A DNA stretch of 64,000 bases from Craterostigma plantagineum (Eukaryota > Streptophyta > Magnoliopsida > Lamiales > Linderniaceae), in the NCBI GenBank assembly GCA_027422505.1, contig JAPQWV010000419.1, forward strand, positions 434,001 through 498,000, given 5' to 3'. A program made the translations under genes and the position numbers. Below the pieces are notes generated by a model. The model was given only the letters and a program-made list of their open reading frames with translations. It had not been told where the DNA came from and did not search any database. Positions 36,108 to 47,113 of this stretch are shown here, one piece after another (positions within the stretch are counted from its first letter, which is position 1; each line of letters starts with the position of its first letter).

Positions 36108-36386
36108 TTTTTTACGCATGATAACATCCCTCGAGTATTAATTATGCAATGAAGTGACAGTGTTACTTTCCACTGTCAACACCTACGGATTTTGCAAATC
36201 TAAATTTTGTAAAAAATCACATGAATAGTGCTCCATACTATATATATTTCGTTGAAAATACGCAACATCTAGGACTCGTCAGTTCACAAACTGGCGTGGT
36301 CCTTGAGCAACGCGCCTATCTTTGTTGCATACCTTCATTACATTTTCACCCGTACAAGCATAACAGCTACGCTCAATAAGCTCAAC

Positions 36387-36505
36387 GGGTGCGATCATAC
36401 CAGCACTAATGCACCGAATCCCATCAGAACTCCGAAGTTAAGCGTGCTTGGGCGAGGGTAGTACTAGGATGGGTGACCCCCGGGGAATTCCTCGTGTTGT
36501 CAACT
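36387..36505 (+). rRNA. 5S rRNA copy 23
   Basis: Class 2, spacer B'. Counterpart of copy 14, including TTGTCAAC after the gene. Confidence 0.88.
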
Positions 36506-36788
36506 TTTTTACGCGTAATAACATCCATCGGGTATTAATTTTGCATTGAAGTGACGATGTTACTTTTCACTCACTCTCAACACCTATGAATTACGCAAAT
36601 CTCAATTTTGTAAAAAAATCACATGGATATTGCTCCGTACTATATATATTTCGTAGAAAATACGGGGCATCTAGGACAGCGACGTTCACGAAATGGCGTG
36701 GTTCCCGAGCAACGCGCCGGTTTTTGTTGCATACCTTCATTACATTTTCACCCGTACAAGCAGAACAGCTACGCTTAATAAACTAAAC

Positions 36789-36907
36789 GGCTGCGATCAT
36801 ACCAGCACTAATGCACCGGATCCAATCAGAACTCCGAAGTTAAGCGTACTTGGGCGAGGGTAGTACTAGGATGGGTGACCCCCGGGGAATTCCTCGTGTT
36901 GTCCACT
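36789..36907 (+). rRNA. 5S rRNA copy 24
   Basis: Class 2, with the GGCTGCG and GCGTACT changes of copy 15. Confidence 0.85.
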
Positions 36908-37189
36908 TTTTACGCGTAATAACATCCATCGGGTATTAATTTTGCATTGAAGTGACGATGTTACTTTTCACTCACTCTCAACACCTATGAATTACGCAAA
37001 TCTCAATTTTGTAAAAAAATCACATGGATAGTGCTCCGTACTATATATATTTCGTCGAAAATACGGGGCATCTAGGACAGCGACGTTCACAAAATGGCGT
37101 GGTTCCCGAGTAACGCGCCGGTTTTTGTTGCATACCTTCATTACATTTTCACCCGTACAAGCAGAACAGCTACGCTTAATAAACTAAAC

Positions 37190-37308
37190 GGGTGCGATCA
37201 TACCAGCACTAATGCACCGGATCCAATCAGAACTCCGAAGTTAAGCGTGCTTGGGCGAGGGTAGTACTAGGATGGCTGACCCCCGGGGAATTCCTCGTGT
37301 TGTCCACT
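37190..37308 (+). rRNA. 5S rRNA copy 25
   Basis: Class 2, with the C-box change GGCTGACC of copy 16. Confidence 0.85.
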
Positions 37309-37591
37309 TTTTTACGCGTAATAACATCCATCGGGTATTAATTTTGCATTGAAGTGACGATGTTACTTTTCACTCACTCTCAACACCTATGAATTACGCA
37401 AATCTCAATTTTGTAAAAAAATCACATAGATAGTGCTCCGTACTATATATATTTCGTTGAAAATACGCAACATCTAGGACTCGACAGTTCACAAACTGGC
37501 GTGGTCCTCGAGCAACGCGACTATCTTTGTTGCATACCTTCATTACTTTTTCACCCGTACAAGCATAACAGCTACGCTCAATAAGTTAAAC

Positions 37592-37710
37592 GGGTGCGAT
37601 CATACCAGCACTAATGCAGCGAATTCCATCAGAACTCCGAAGTTAAGCGTGCTTGGGCGAGGGTAGTACTAGGATGGGTGACCCCCGGGGAATTCCTCGT
37701 GTTGTCCACT
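37592..37710 (+). rRNA. 5S rRNA copy 26
   Basis: Class 2, A/B' spacer. GCAGCGAATTCCATC creates a second GAATTC inside the gene. Confidence 0.85.
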
Positions 37711-37993
37711 TTTTTATGCGTAATAACATCCATCGGGTATTAATTTTGCATTGAAGTGACGATGTTACTTTTCACTCACTCTCAACACCTATGAATTACG
37801 CAAATCTCAATTTTGTAAAAAAATCACATGGATAGTGCTCCGTACTATATATATTTCGTCGAAAATACGGGGCATCTAGGAAAGCGACGTTCACGAAATG
37901 GCGTGGTTCCCGAGCAACGCGCCGGTATTTGTTGCATACCTTCATTACATTTTCACCCGTACAAGCAGAACAGCTACGCTTAATAAACTAAAC

Positions 37994-38111
37994 GGGTGCG
38001 ATCATACCAGCACTAATGCACCGGATCCAATCAGAACTCCGAAGTTAAGCGTGCTTGGGCGAGAGTAGTACTCGGATGGGTTAACCCTGGGAAGTCCTCG
38101 TGTTGCCCCCA
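37994..38111 (+). rRNA. 5S rRNA copy 27
   Basis: Class 1 hybrid as copy 18, with an extra change TACTCGGATGG. Confidence 0.85.
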
Positions 38112-38390
38112 TTTTTTTCGCGTGATAACATCCCTCGAGTATTAATTGTGCAATGAAGTGATGGTGTTACTTTCCACTGTCAACACCTATGGATTTTGCA
38201 AATCTAAATTTTGTAAAAAATCACATGAATAGTGCTCCACCCTATATATATTTCGTTGAAAATACGCTACATCTAGGACTCGACAGTTCACGAACTGGCG
38301 TGGTCCCCGAGCAACGCGCCTATCTTTTTTGCATACCTTCATTACATTTTCACTCGTACAAGCATAACAGCTACGCTCAATAAGCTAAAC

Positions 38391-38509
38391 GAGTGCGATC
38401 GTACCAGCACTAATGCACCGAATCCCATCAGTACTCCGAAGTTAAGCGTGCTTGGGCGAGAGTAGTACTAGGATGGGTGACCCCCGGGGAATTCCTCGTG
38501 TTGCCCTCC
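38391..38509 (+). rRNA. 5S rRNA copy 28
   Basis: Class 2, B-type gene. The spacer has CATTTTTTTCGCG and CACTCGTAC changes. Confidence 0.88.
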
Positions 38510-38787
38510 TTTTTTACGCATGATAACATCCCTCGAGTATTAATTGTGCAATGAAGTGACAGTGTGACTTTCCACTGTCAACACCTATGGATTTTGCAAA
38601 TCTAAATTTTGTAAAAAATCACATGAATAGTGCTCCATACGATATATATTTCGTTGAAAATACGCAACATCTAGGACTCGACAGTTCACAAACTGGCGTG
38701 GTCCTTGGCAACGCGCCTATCTTTGTTGCATACCTTCATTACATTTTCACCCGTACAAGCATAACAGCTACGCTCAATAAGCTCAAC

Positions 38788-38906
38788 GGGTGCGATCATA
38801 CCAGCACTAATGCACCGAATCCCATCAGAACTCCGAAGTTAAGCGTGCTTGGGCGAGGGTAGTACTAGGATGGGTGACCCCCGGGGAATTCCTCGTGTTG
38901 TCCACT
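38788..38906 (+). rRNA. 5S rRNA copy 29
   Basis: Class 2, spacer B' with a one-base loss (CCTTGGCAACG). Confidence 0.88.
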
Positions 38907-39189
38907 TTTTTACGCGTAATAACATCCATCGGGTATTAATTGTGCATTGCCGTGACGATGTTACTTTTCACTCACTCTCAACACCTATGAATTACGCAAA
39001 TCTCAATTTTGTAAAAAAATCACATGGATAGTGCTCCGTACTATATATATTTCGTCAAAAATACGGGGCATCTAGGACAGCGACGTTCACGAAATGGCGT
39101 GGTTCCCGAGCAACGCGCCGGTATTTGTTGCATACCTTCATTACATTTTCACCCGTACAAGCAGAACAGCTACGCTTAATAAACTAAAC

Positions 39190-39308
39190 GGGTGCGATCA
39201 TACCAGCACTAATGCACCGGATCCAATCAGAACTCCGAAGTTAAGCGTGCTTGGGCGAGGGTAGTACTAGGATGGGTGACCCCCGGGGAATTCCTCGTGT
39301 TGTCCACT
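39190..39308 (+). rRNA. 5S rRNA copy 30
   Basis: Class 2, standard A-type gene. Spacer has CATTGCCGTGACG. Confidence 0.89.
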
Positions 39309-39591
39309 TTTTTACGCGTAATAACATCCATCGGGTATTAATTTTGCATTGAAGTGACGATGTTACTTTTCACTCACTCTCAACACCTATGAATTACGCA
39401 AATCTCAATTTTGTAAAAAAATCACATGGATATTGCTCCATACTATATATATTTCGTCGAAAATACGGGGCATCTAGGACTGCGACGTTCACGAAATGGC
39501 GTGGTTCCCGAGCAACGCGCCGGTTTTTGTTGCATACCTTCATTACATTTTCACCCGTACAAGCAGAACAGCTACGCTTAATAAACTAAAC

Positions 39592-39710
39592 GGGTGCGAT
39601 CATACCAGCACTAATGCACCGGATCCAATCAGAACTCCGAAGTTAAGCGTGCTTGGGCGAGGGTAGTACTAGGAAGGGTGACCCCCGGGGAATTCCTCGT
39701 GTTGTCCACT
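39592..39710 (+). rRNA. 5S rRNA copy 31
   Basis: Class 2, with GGAAGGGTGACC (T to A in the C box). Same change in copy 37. Confidence 0.86.
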
Positions 39711-39993
39711 TTTTTACGCGTAATAACATCCATCGGGTATTAATTTTGCATTGAAGTGACGATGTTACTTTTCACTCACTCTCAACACCTATGAATTACG
39801 CAAATCTCAATTTTGTAAAAAAATCACATGGATAGTGCTCCGTACTATATATATTTCGTTGAAAATACGCAACATCTAGGACTCGACAGTTCACAAACTG
39901 GCGTGGTCCTTGAGCAACGCGCCTATCTTTGTTGCATACCTTCATTACATTTTCACCCGTACAAGCATAACAGCTACGCTCAATAAGCTCAAC

Positions 39994-40110
39994 GGGTGCG
40001 ATCATACCAGCACTAATGCACCGAATCCCATCAGAACTCCGAAGTTAAGCGTGCTTGGGCGAGGTAGTACTAGGATGGGTGACCCCCGGGAATTCCTCGT
40101 GTTGTCCACT
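39994..40110 (+). rRNA. 5S rRNA copy 32
   Basis: Class 2, A/B' spacer. Two one-base losses (GCGAGGTAG and CCCCCGGGAATTC); probably non-functional unless these are assembly errors. Confidence 0.82.
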
Positions 40111-40393
40111 TTTTTACGCGTAATAACATCCATCGGGTATTAATTTTGCATTGACGTGACGATGTTACTTTTCACTCACTCTCAGCACCTATGAATTACG
40201 CAAATCTCAATTTTGTAAAAAAATCACATGGATAGTGCTCCGTACTATATATATTTCGTCAAAAATACGGGGCATCTAGGACAGCGACGTTCACGAAATG
40301 GCGTGGTTCCCGAGCAACGCGCCGGTATTTGTTGCATACCTTCATTACATTTTCACCCGTACAAGCAGAACAGCTACGCTTAATAAACTAAAC

Positions 40394-40512
40394 GGGTGCG
40401 ATCATACCAGCACTAATGCACCGGATCCAATCAGAACTCCGAAGTTAAGCGTGCTTGGGCGAGGGTAGTACTAGGATGGGTGACCCCCGGGGAATTCCTC
40501 GTGTTGTCCACT
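40394..40512 (+). rRNA. 5S rRNA copy 33
   Basis: Class 2, A1 spacer, standard A-type gene. Confidence 0.89.
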
Positions 40513-40795
40513 TTTTTACGCGTAATAACATCCATCGGGTATTAATTTTGCATTGAAGTGACGATGTTACTTTTCACTCACTCTCAACACCTATGAATTA
40601 TGCAAATCTCAATTTTATAAAAAAATCACATGGATAGTGCTCCGAACTATATATATTTCGTCGAAAATACGGGGCATCTAGGACAGCGACGTTCACGAAA
40701 TGGCGTGGTTCCCGAGCAACGCGCCGGTTTTTGTTGCATACCTTCATTACATTTTCACCCGTACAAGCAGAACAGCTACGCTTAATAAACTAAAC

Positions 40796-40914
40796 GGGTG
40801 CGATCATACCAGCACTAATGCACCGGATCCAATCAGAACTCCGAAGTTAAGCGTGCTTGGGCGAGGGTAGTACTAGGATGGGTGACCCCCGGGGAATTCC
40901 TCGTGTTGTCCACT
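40796..40914 (+). rRNA. 5S rRNA copy 34
   Basis: Class 2, A2 spacer, standard gene. Confidence 0.89.
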
Positions 40915-41197
40915 TTTTTACGCGTAATAACATCCATCGGGTATTAATTTTGCATTGAAGTGACGATGTTACTTTTCACTCACTCTCAACACCTATGAAT
41001 TACGCAAATCTCAATTTTGTAAAAAAATCACATGGATAGTGCTCCGTACTATATATATTTCGTTGAAAATACGCAACATCTAGGACTCGACAGTTCACAA
41101 ACTGCCGTGGTCCTTGAGCAACGCGCCTATCTTTGTTGCATACCTTCATTACATTTTCACCCGTACAAGCATAACAGCTACGCTCAATAAGCTCAAC

Positions 41198-41316
41198 GGG
41201 TGCGATCATACCAGCACTAATGCACCGAATCCCATCAGAACTCCGAAGTTAAGCGTGCTTGGGCGAGGGTAGTACTAGGATGGGTGACCCCCGGGGAATT
41301 CCTCGTGTTGTCCACT
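41198..41316 (+). rRNA. 5S rRNA copy 35
   Basis: Class 2, A/B' spacer, CCGAATCCCATC form. Confidence 0.88.
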
Positions 41317-41599
41317 TTTTTACGCGTAATAACATCCATCGGGTATTAATTTTGCATTGACGTGACGATGTTACTTTTCACTCACTCTCAGCACCTATGA
41401 ATTACGCAAATCTCAATTTTGTAAAAAAATCACATGGATAGTGCTCCGTACTATATATATTTCGTCAAAAATACGGGGCATCTAGGACAGCGACGTTCAC
41501 GAAATGGCGTGGTTCCCGAGCAACGCGCCGGTATTTGTTGCATACCTTCATTACATTTTCACCCGTACAAGCAGAACATCTACGCTTAATAAACTAAAC

Positions 41600-41718
41600 G
41601 GGTGCGATCATACCAGCACTAATGCACCGGATCCAATCAGAACTCCGAAGTTAAGCGTGCTTGGGCGAGGGTAGTACTAGGATGGGTGACCCCCGGGGAA
41701 TTCCCCGTGTTGTCCACT
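41600..41718 (+). rRNA. 5S rRNA copy 36
   Basis: Class 2, A1 spacer. CCTCGTG has become CCCCGTG near the 3' end, as in copy 43. Confidence 0.87.
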
Positions 41719-42001
41719 TTTTTACGCGTAATAACATCCATCGGGTATTAATTTTGCATTGAAGTGACGATGTTACTTTTCACTCACTCTCAACACCTAT
41801 GAATTATGCAAATCTCAATTTTGTAAAAAAATCACATGGATAGTGCTCCGTACTATATATATTTCGTCGAAAATACGGGGCATCTAGGACAGCGACGTTC
41901 ACGAAATGGCGTGGTTCCCGAGCAACGCGCCGGTTTTTGTTGCATACCTTCATTACATTTTCACCCGTACAAGTAGAACAGCTACGCTTAATAAACTAAA
42001 C

Positions 42002-42120
42002 GGGTGCGATCATACCAGCACTAATGCACCGGATCCAATCAGAACTCCGAAGTTAAGCGTGCTTGGGCGAGGGTAGTACTAGGAAGGGTGACCCCCGGGG
42101 AATTCCTCGTGTTGTCCACT
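42002..42120 (+). rRNA. 5S rRNA copy 37
   Basis: Class 2, A2 spacer, GGAAGGGTGACC as in copy 31. Confidence 0.86.
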
Positions 42121-42403
42121 TTTTTACGCGTAATAACATCCATCGGGTATTAATTTTGCATTGAAGTGACGATGTTACTTTTCACTCACTCTCAACACCT
42201 ATGAATTACGCAAATCTCAATTTTGTAAAAAAATCACATGGATAGTGCTCCGTACTATATATATTTCGTTGAAAATACGCAACATCTAGGACTCGACAGT
42301 TCACAAACTGGCGTGGTCCTTGAGCAACGCGCCTATCTTTGTTGCATACCTTCATTACATTTTCACCCGTACAAGCATAACAGCTACGCTCAATAAGCTC
42401 AAC

Positions 42404-42522
42404 GGGTGCGATCATACCAGCACTAATGCACCGAATCCCATCAGAACTCCGAAGTTAAGCGTGCTTGGGCGAGGGTAGTACTAGGATGGGTGACCCCCGG
42501 GGAATTCCTCGTGTTGTCCACT
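42404..42522 (+). rRNA. 5S rRNA copy 38
   Basis: Class 2, A/B' spacer, no indel. Confidence 0.88.
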
Positions 42523-42805
42523 TTTTTACGCGTAATAACATCCATCGGGTATTAATTTTGCATTGAAGTGACGATGTTACTTTTCACTCACTCTCAACAC
42601 CTATGAATTACGCAAATCTCAATTTTGTAAAAAAATCACATGGATAGTGCTCCGTACTATATATATTTCGTTGAAAATACGCAACATCTAGGACTCGACA
42701 GTTCACAAACTGGCGTGGTCCTTGAGCAACGCGCCTATCTTTGTTGCATACCTTCATTACATTTTCACCCGTACAAGCATAACAGCTACGCTCAATAAGC
42801 TCAAC

Positions 42806-42923
42806 GGGTGCGATCATACCAGCACTAATGCACCGAATCCCATCAGAACTCCGAAGTTAAGCGTGCTTGGGCGAGGGTAGTACTAGGATGGGTGACCCCC
42901 GGGAATTCCTCGTGTTGTCCACT
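42806..42923 (+). rRNA. 5S rRNA copy 39
   Basis: Class 2, second A/B' unit in a row. One G lost (CCCCCGGGAATTC). Confidence 0.86.
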
Positions 42924-43206
42924 TTTTTACGCGTAATAACATCCATCGGGTATTAATTTTGCATTGACGTGACGATGTTACTTTTCACTCACTCTCAGCA
43001 CCTATGAATTACGCAAATCTCAATTTTGTAAAAAAATCACATGGATAGTGCTCCGTACTATATATATTTCGTCAAAAATACGGGGCATCTAGGACAGCGA
43101 CGTTCACGAAATGGCGTGGTTCCCGAGCAACGCGCCGGTATTTGTTGCATACCTTCATTACATTTTCACCCGTACAAGCAGAACAGCTACGCTTAATAAA
43201 CTAAAC

Positions 43207-43324
43207 GGGTGCGATCATACCAGCACTAATGCACCGGATCCAATCAGAACTCCGAAGTTAAGCGTGCTTGGGCGAGGGTAGTACTAGGATGGGTGACCCC
43301 CGGGAATTCCTCGTGTTGTCCACT
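43207..43324 (+). rRNA. 5S rRNA copy 40
   Basis: Class 2, A1 spacer, same one-G loss as copy 39. Confidence 0.86.
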
Positions 43325-43607
43325 TTTTTACGCGTAATAACATCCATCGGGTATTAATTTTGCATTGAAGTGACGATGTTACTTTTCACTCACTCTCAAC
43401 ACCTATGAATTATGCAAATCTCAATTTTGTAAAAAAATCACATGGATAGTGCTCCGAACTATATATATTTCGTCGAAAATACGGGGCATCTAGGACAGCG
43501 ACGTTCACGAAATGGCGTGGTTCCCGAGCAACGCGCCGGTTTTTGTTGCATACCTTCATTACATTTTCACCCGTACAAGCAGAACAGCTACGCTTAATAA
43601 ACTAAAC

Positions 43608-43726
43608 GGGTGCGATCATACCAGCACTAATGCACCGGATCCAATCAGAACTCCGAAGTTAAGCGTGCTTGGGCGAGGGTAGTACTAGGATGGGTGACCC
43701 CCGGGGAATTCCTCGTGTTGTCCACT
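43608..43726 (+). rRNA. 5S rRNA copy 41
   Basis: Class 2, A2 spacer, standard gene. Confidence 0.89.
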
Positions 43727-44009
43727 TTTTTACGCGTAATAACATCCATCGGGTATTAATTTTGCATTGAAGTGACGATGTTACTTTTCACTCACTCTCA
43801 ACACCTATGAATTACGCAAATCTCAATTTTGTAAAAAAATCACATGGATAGTGCTCCGTACTATATATATTTCGTTGAAAATATGCAACATCTAGGACTC
43901 GACAGTTCACAAACTGCCGTGGTCCTTGAGCAACGCGCCTATCTTTGTTGCATACCTTCATTACATTTTCACCCGTACAAGCATAACAGCTACGCTCAAT
44001 AAGCTCAAC

Positions 44010-44128
44010 GGGTGCGATCATACCAGCACTAATGCACCGAATCCCATCAGAACTCCAAAGTTAAGCGTGCTTGGGCGAGGGTAGTACTAGGATGGGTGAC
44101 CCCCGGGGAATTCCTCGTGTTGTCCACT
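44010..44128 (+). rRNA. 5S rRNA copy 42
   Basis: Class 2, A/B' spacer. CTCCAAAGTTAAG changes the base before the A box. Confidence 0.86.
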
Positions 44129-44410
44129 TTTTTACGCGTAATAACATCCATCGGGTATTAATTTTGCATTGACGTGACGATGTTACTTTTCACTCACTCT
44201 CAGCACCTATGAATTACGCAAATCTCAATTTTGTAAAAAAATCACATGGATAGTGCTCCGTACTATATATATTTCGTCAAAAATACGGGCATCTAGGACA
44301 GCGACGTTCACGAAATGGCGTGGTTCCCGAGCAACGCGCCGGTATTTGTTGCATACCTTCATTACATTTTCACCCGTACAAGCAGAACATCTACGCTTAA
44401 TAAACTAAAC

Positions 44411-44529
44411 GGGTGCGATCATACCAGCACTAATGCACCGGATCCAATCAGAACTCCGAAGTTAAGCGTGCTTGGGCGAGGGTAGTACTAGGATGGGTGA
44501 CCCCCGGGGAATTCCCCGTGTTGTCCACT
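44411..44529 (+). rRNA. 5S rRNA copy 43
   Basis: Class 2, A1 spacer (one G lost in ATACGGGCATC), CCCCGTG as in copy 36. Confidence 0.87.
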
Positions 44530-44812
44530 TTTTTACGCGTAATAACATCCATCGGGTATTAATTTTGCATTGAAGTGACGATGTTACTTTTCACTCACTC
44601 TCAACACCTATGAATTACGCAAATCTCAATTTTGTAAAAAAATCACATGGATAGTGCTCCGTACTATATATATTTCGTTGAAAATACGCAACATCTAGGA
44701 CTCGACAGTTCACAAACTGGCGTGGTCCTTGAGCAACGCGCCTATCTTTGTTGCATACCTTCATTACATTTTCACCCGTACAAGCATAACAGCTACGCTC
44801 AATAAGCTCAAC

Positions 44813-44931
44813 GGGTGCGATCATACCAGCACTAATGCACCGAATCCCATCAGAACTCCGAAGTTAAGCGTGCTTGGGCGAGGGTAGTACTAGGATGGGT
44901 GACCCCCGGCGAATTCCTCGTGTTGTCCACT
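44813..44931 (+). rRNA. 5S rRNA copy 44
   Basis: Class 2, A/B' spacer, with CCCCCGGCGAATTC. Confidence 0.86.
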
Positions 44932-45214
44932 TTTTTACGCGTAATAACATCCATCGGGTATTAATTTTGCATTGACGTGACGATGTTACTTTTCACTCAC
45001 TCTCAGCACCTATGAATTACACAAATCTCAATTTTGTAAATAAATCACATGGATAGTGCTCCGTACTATATATATTTCGTCAAAAATACGGGGCATCTAG
45101 GACAGCGACGTTCACGAAATGGCGTGGTTCCCGAGCAACGCGCCGGTATTTGTTGCATACCTTCATTACATTTTCACCCGTACAAGCAGAACAGCTACGC
45201 TTAATAAACTAAAC

Positions 45215-45332
45215 GGGTGCGATCATACCAGCACTATGCACCGGATCCAATCAGAACTCCGAAGTTAAGCGTGCTTGGGCGAGGGTAGTACTAGGATGGG
45301 TGACCCCCGGGGAATTCCTCGTGTTGTCCACT
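45215..45332 (+). rRNA. 5S rRNA copy 45
   Basis: Class 2, A1 spacer. One A lost in the highly conserved GCACTAATGCACC, so probably defective. Confidence 0.84.
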
Positions 45333-45615
45333 TTTTTACGCGTAATAACATCCATCGGGTATTAATTTTGCATTGAAGTGACGATGTTACTTTTCACTCA
45401 CTCTCAACACCTATGAATTATGCAAATCTCAATTTTGTAAAAAAATCACATGGATAGTGCTCCGTACTATATATATTTCGTCGAAAATACGGGGCATCTA
45501 GGACAGCGACGTTCACGAAATGGTGTGGTTCCCGAGCAACGCGCCGGTTTTTGTTGCATACCTTCATTACATTTTCACCCGTACAAGCAGAACAGCTACG
45601 CTTAATAAACTAAAC

Positions 45616-45733
45616 GGGTGCGATCATACCAGCACTAATGCACCGGATCCAATCAGAACTCCGAAGTTAAGCGTGCTTGGGCGAGGGTAGTACTAGGATG
45701 GGTGACCCCCGGGAATTCCTCGTGTTGTCCACT
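45616..45733 (+). rRNA. 5S rRNA copy 46
   Basis: Class 2, A2 spacer, one G lost before AATTC. Confidence 0.86.
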
Positions 45734-46015
45734 TTTTACGCGTAATAACATCCATCGGGTATTAATTTTGCATTGAAGTGACGATGTTACTTTTCACTCA
45801 CTCTCAACACCTATGAATTACGCAAATCTCAATTTTGTAAAAAAATCACATGGATAGTGCTCCGTACTATATATATTTCGTTGAAAATACGCAACATCTA
45901 GGACTCGACAGTTCACAAACTGGCGTGGTCCTCGAGCAACGCACCTATCTTTGTTGCATACCTTCATTACTTTTTCACCCGTACAAGCATAACAGCTACG
46001 CTCAACAAGCTAAAC

Positions 46016-46133
46016 GGGTGCGACATACCAGCACTAATGCACCGAATCCCATCATAACTCCGAAGTTAAGCGTGCTTGGGCGAGGGTAGTACTAGGATGG
46101 GTGACCCCCGGGGAATTCCTCGTGTTGTCCACT
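46016..46133 (+). rRNA. 5S rRNA copy 47
   Basis: Class 2, A/B' spacer. One T lost (GCGACATACC) and CATCATAACTCC; probably defective. Confidence 0.83.
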
Positions 46134-46416
46134 TTTTTACGCGTAATAACATCCATCAGGTATTAATTTTGCATTGAAGTGACGATGTTACTTTTCACTC
46201 ACTCTCAACACCTATGAATTACGCAAATCTCAATTTTGTAAAAAAATCACATGGATAGTGCTCCGTACTATATATATTTCGTCGAAAATACGGGGCATCT
46301 AGGACAGCGACGTTCACGAAATGGCGTGGTTCCCGAGCAACGCGCCGGTATTTGTTGCATACCTTCATTACATTTTCACCCGTACAAGCAGAACAGCTAC
46401 GCTTAATAAACTAAAC

Positions 46417-46535
46417 GGGTGCGATCATACCAGCACTAATGCACCGGATCCAATCAGAACTCCGAAGTTAAGCGTGCTTGGGCGAGAGTAGTACTAGGAT
46501 GGGTGACCCCCTGAGAATTCCTCGTGTTGTCCACT
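46417..46535 (+). rRNA. 5S rRNA copy 48
   Basis: Class 2, A-type gene with T at position 96 and CCCCTGAGAATTC (G to A). Confidence 0.87.
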
Positions 46536-46813
46536 TTTTTACGCGTGATAACATCCCTCATGTATTAATTTTGCAATGAATTGACGGTTTACTTTCCACT
46601 CTCAACACCTATGGATTTGGCAAATCTAAATTTTGTAAAAAATCACATGCATAGTGCTCCACCCTATATATATTTCGTTGAAAATACGCAACATCTAGGA
46701 CTACGACAGTTCACGAACTGGCGTGGTTCCCAAGCAACGCGGCGGTCTTTGCTGCATACCTTCATTACATTTTCATCCGTACAAGCAGAACAACTACGAT
46801 CAATTAACTAAAC

Positions 46814-46932
46814 GAGTGCGATCATACCAGCACTAATGCACCGGATCCCATCAGAACTCCGAAGTTAAGCGTGCTTGGGCGAGAGTAGCACTAGGATGGG
46901 TTAACCCCTGGGAAGTCCTCGTGTTGCCCCCA
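46814..46932 (+). rRNA. 5S rRNA copy 49
   Basis: Class 1, spacer C, with GAGTAGCACTAGG. Last complete gene; a B spacer follows and is cut at 47113. Confidence 0.87.
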
Positions 46933-47113
46933 TTTTTTACGCGTGATAACATCCCTCGAGTATTAATTGTGCAATGAAGTGATGGTGTTACTTTCCACTG
47001 TCAACACCTATGGATTTTGCAAATCTAAATTTTGTAAAAAATCACATGAATAGTGCTCCACCCTATATATATTTCGTTGAAAATACGCAACATCTAGGAC
47101 TCGACAGTTCACG

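Larger units (their letters stand above)
31160..38360 (+). repeat. 3.6-kb tandem duplication of nine 5S units
   Basis: Copies 10-18 and 19-27 correspond one to one at a shift of 3596-3598 bp. Shared rare marks include GGCTGCG with GCGTACT (copies 15 and 24), GATGGCTGACC (16 and 25) and TTAACCCTGGG lacking one C (18 and 27). The joint is the hybrid spacer before copy 19, B-type with a C-type end. Copy 26 departs from copy 17, pointing to a later conversion. Confidence 0.88.
39711..45733 (+). repeat. Trimeric 5S higher-order repeat, period about 1205 bp
   Basis: Unit order is A/B' hybrid, A1 (TTGACGTGACG, CTCAGCACC, CGTCAAAAATACG), A2 (GAATTATGCAAATC). It is complete or partial five times: copies 32-34, 35-37, 38-41 (hybrid doubled), 42-43 (A2 missing) and 44-46. 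Confidence 0.85.
28067..47113 (+). repeat. 5S rDNA tandem array, main part
   Basis: The 3' half of copy 2 plus copies 3-49, mean unit 400 bp (397-402), genes about 119 bp and spacers about 280 bp. Spacers come in three types. A begins TAATAACATCCATCGGG. B begins CATCCCTCGAGTATTAATTG. C begins CATCCCTCATGTATTAATTT. B' is a B variant with CACAAACTGGCGTGGTCC, and A/B' is a recombinant. Genes fall into class 1 (GTTAACC with GAAGTC) and class 2 (GTGACC with GAATTC). The array stops inside a B spacer at 47113. Confidence 0.97.

Noticed and set aside
28208..46811. Repeated 60-100 codon reading frames across the array on both strands
   Set aside because: They are frames through 5S spacers, repeated because the spacer is repeated, and they change with spacer type. 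They run into the 5S gene itself, with no sign of coding constraint.
28067..47113. CRISPR-like regular repeat
   Set aside because: The 400-bp unit is a 5S gene plus spacer, and the 'spacers' are themselves repeats. This is a plant nuclear sequence.
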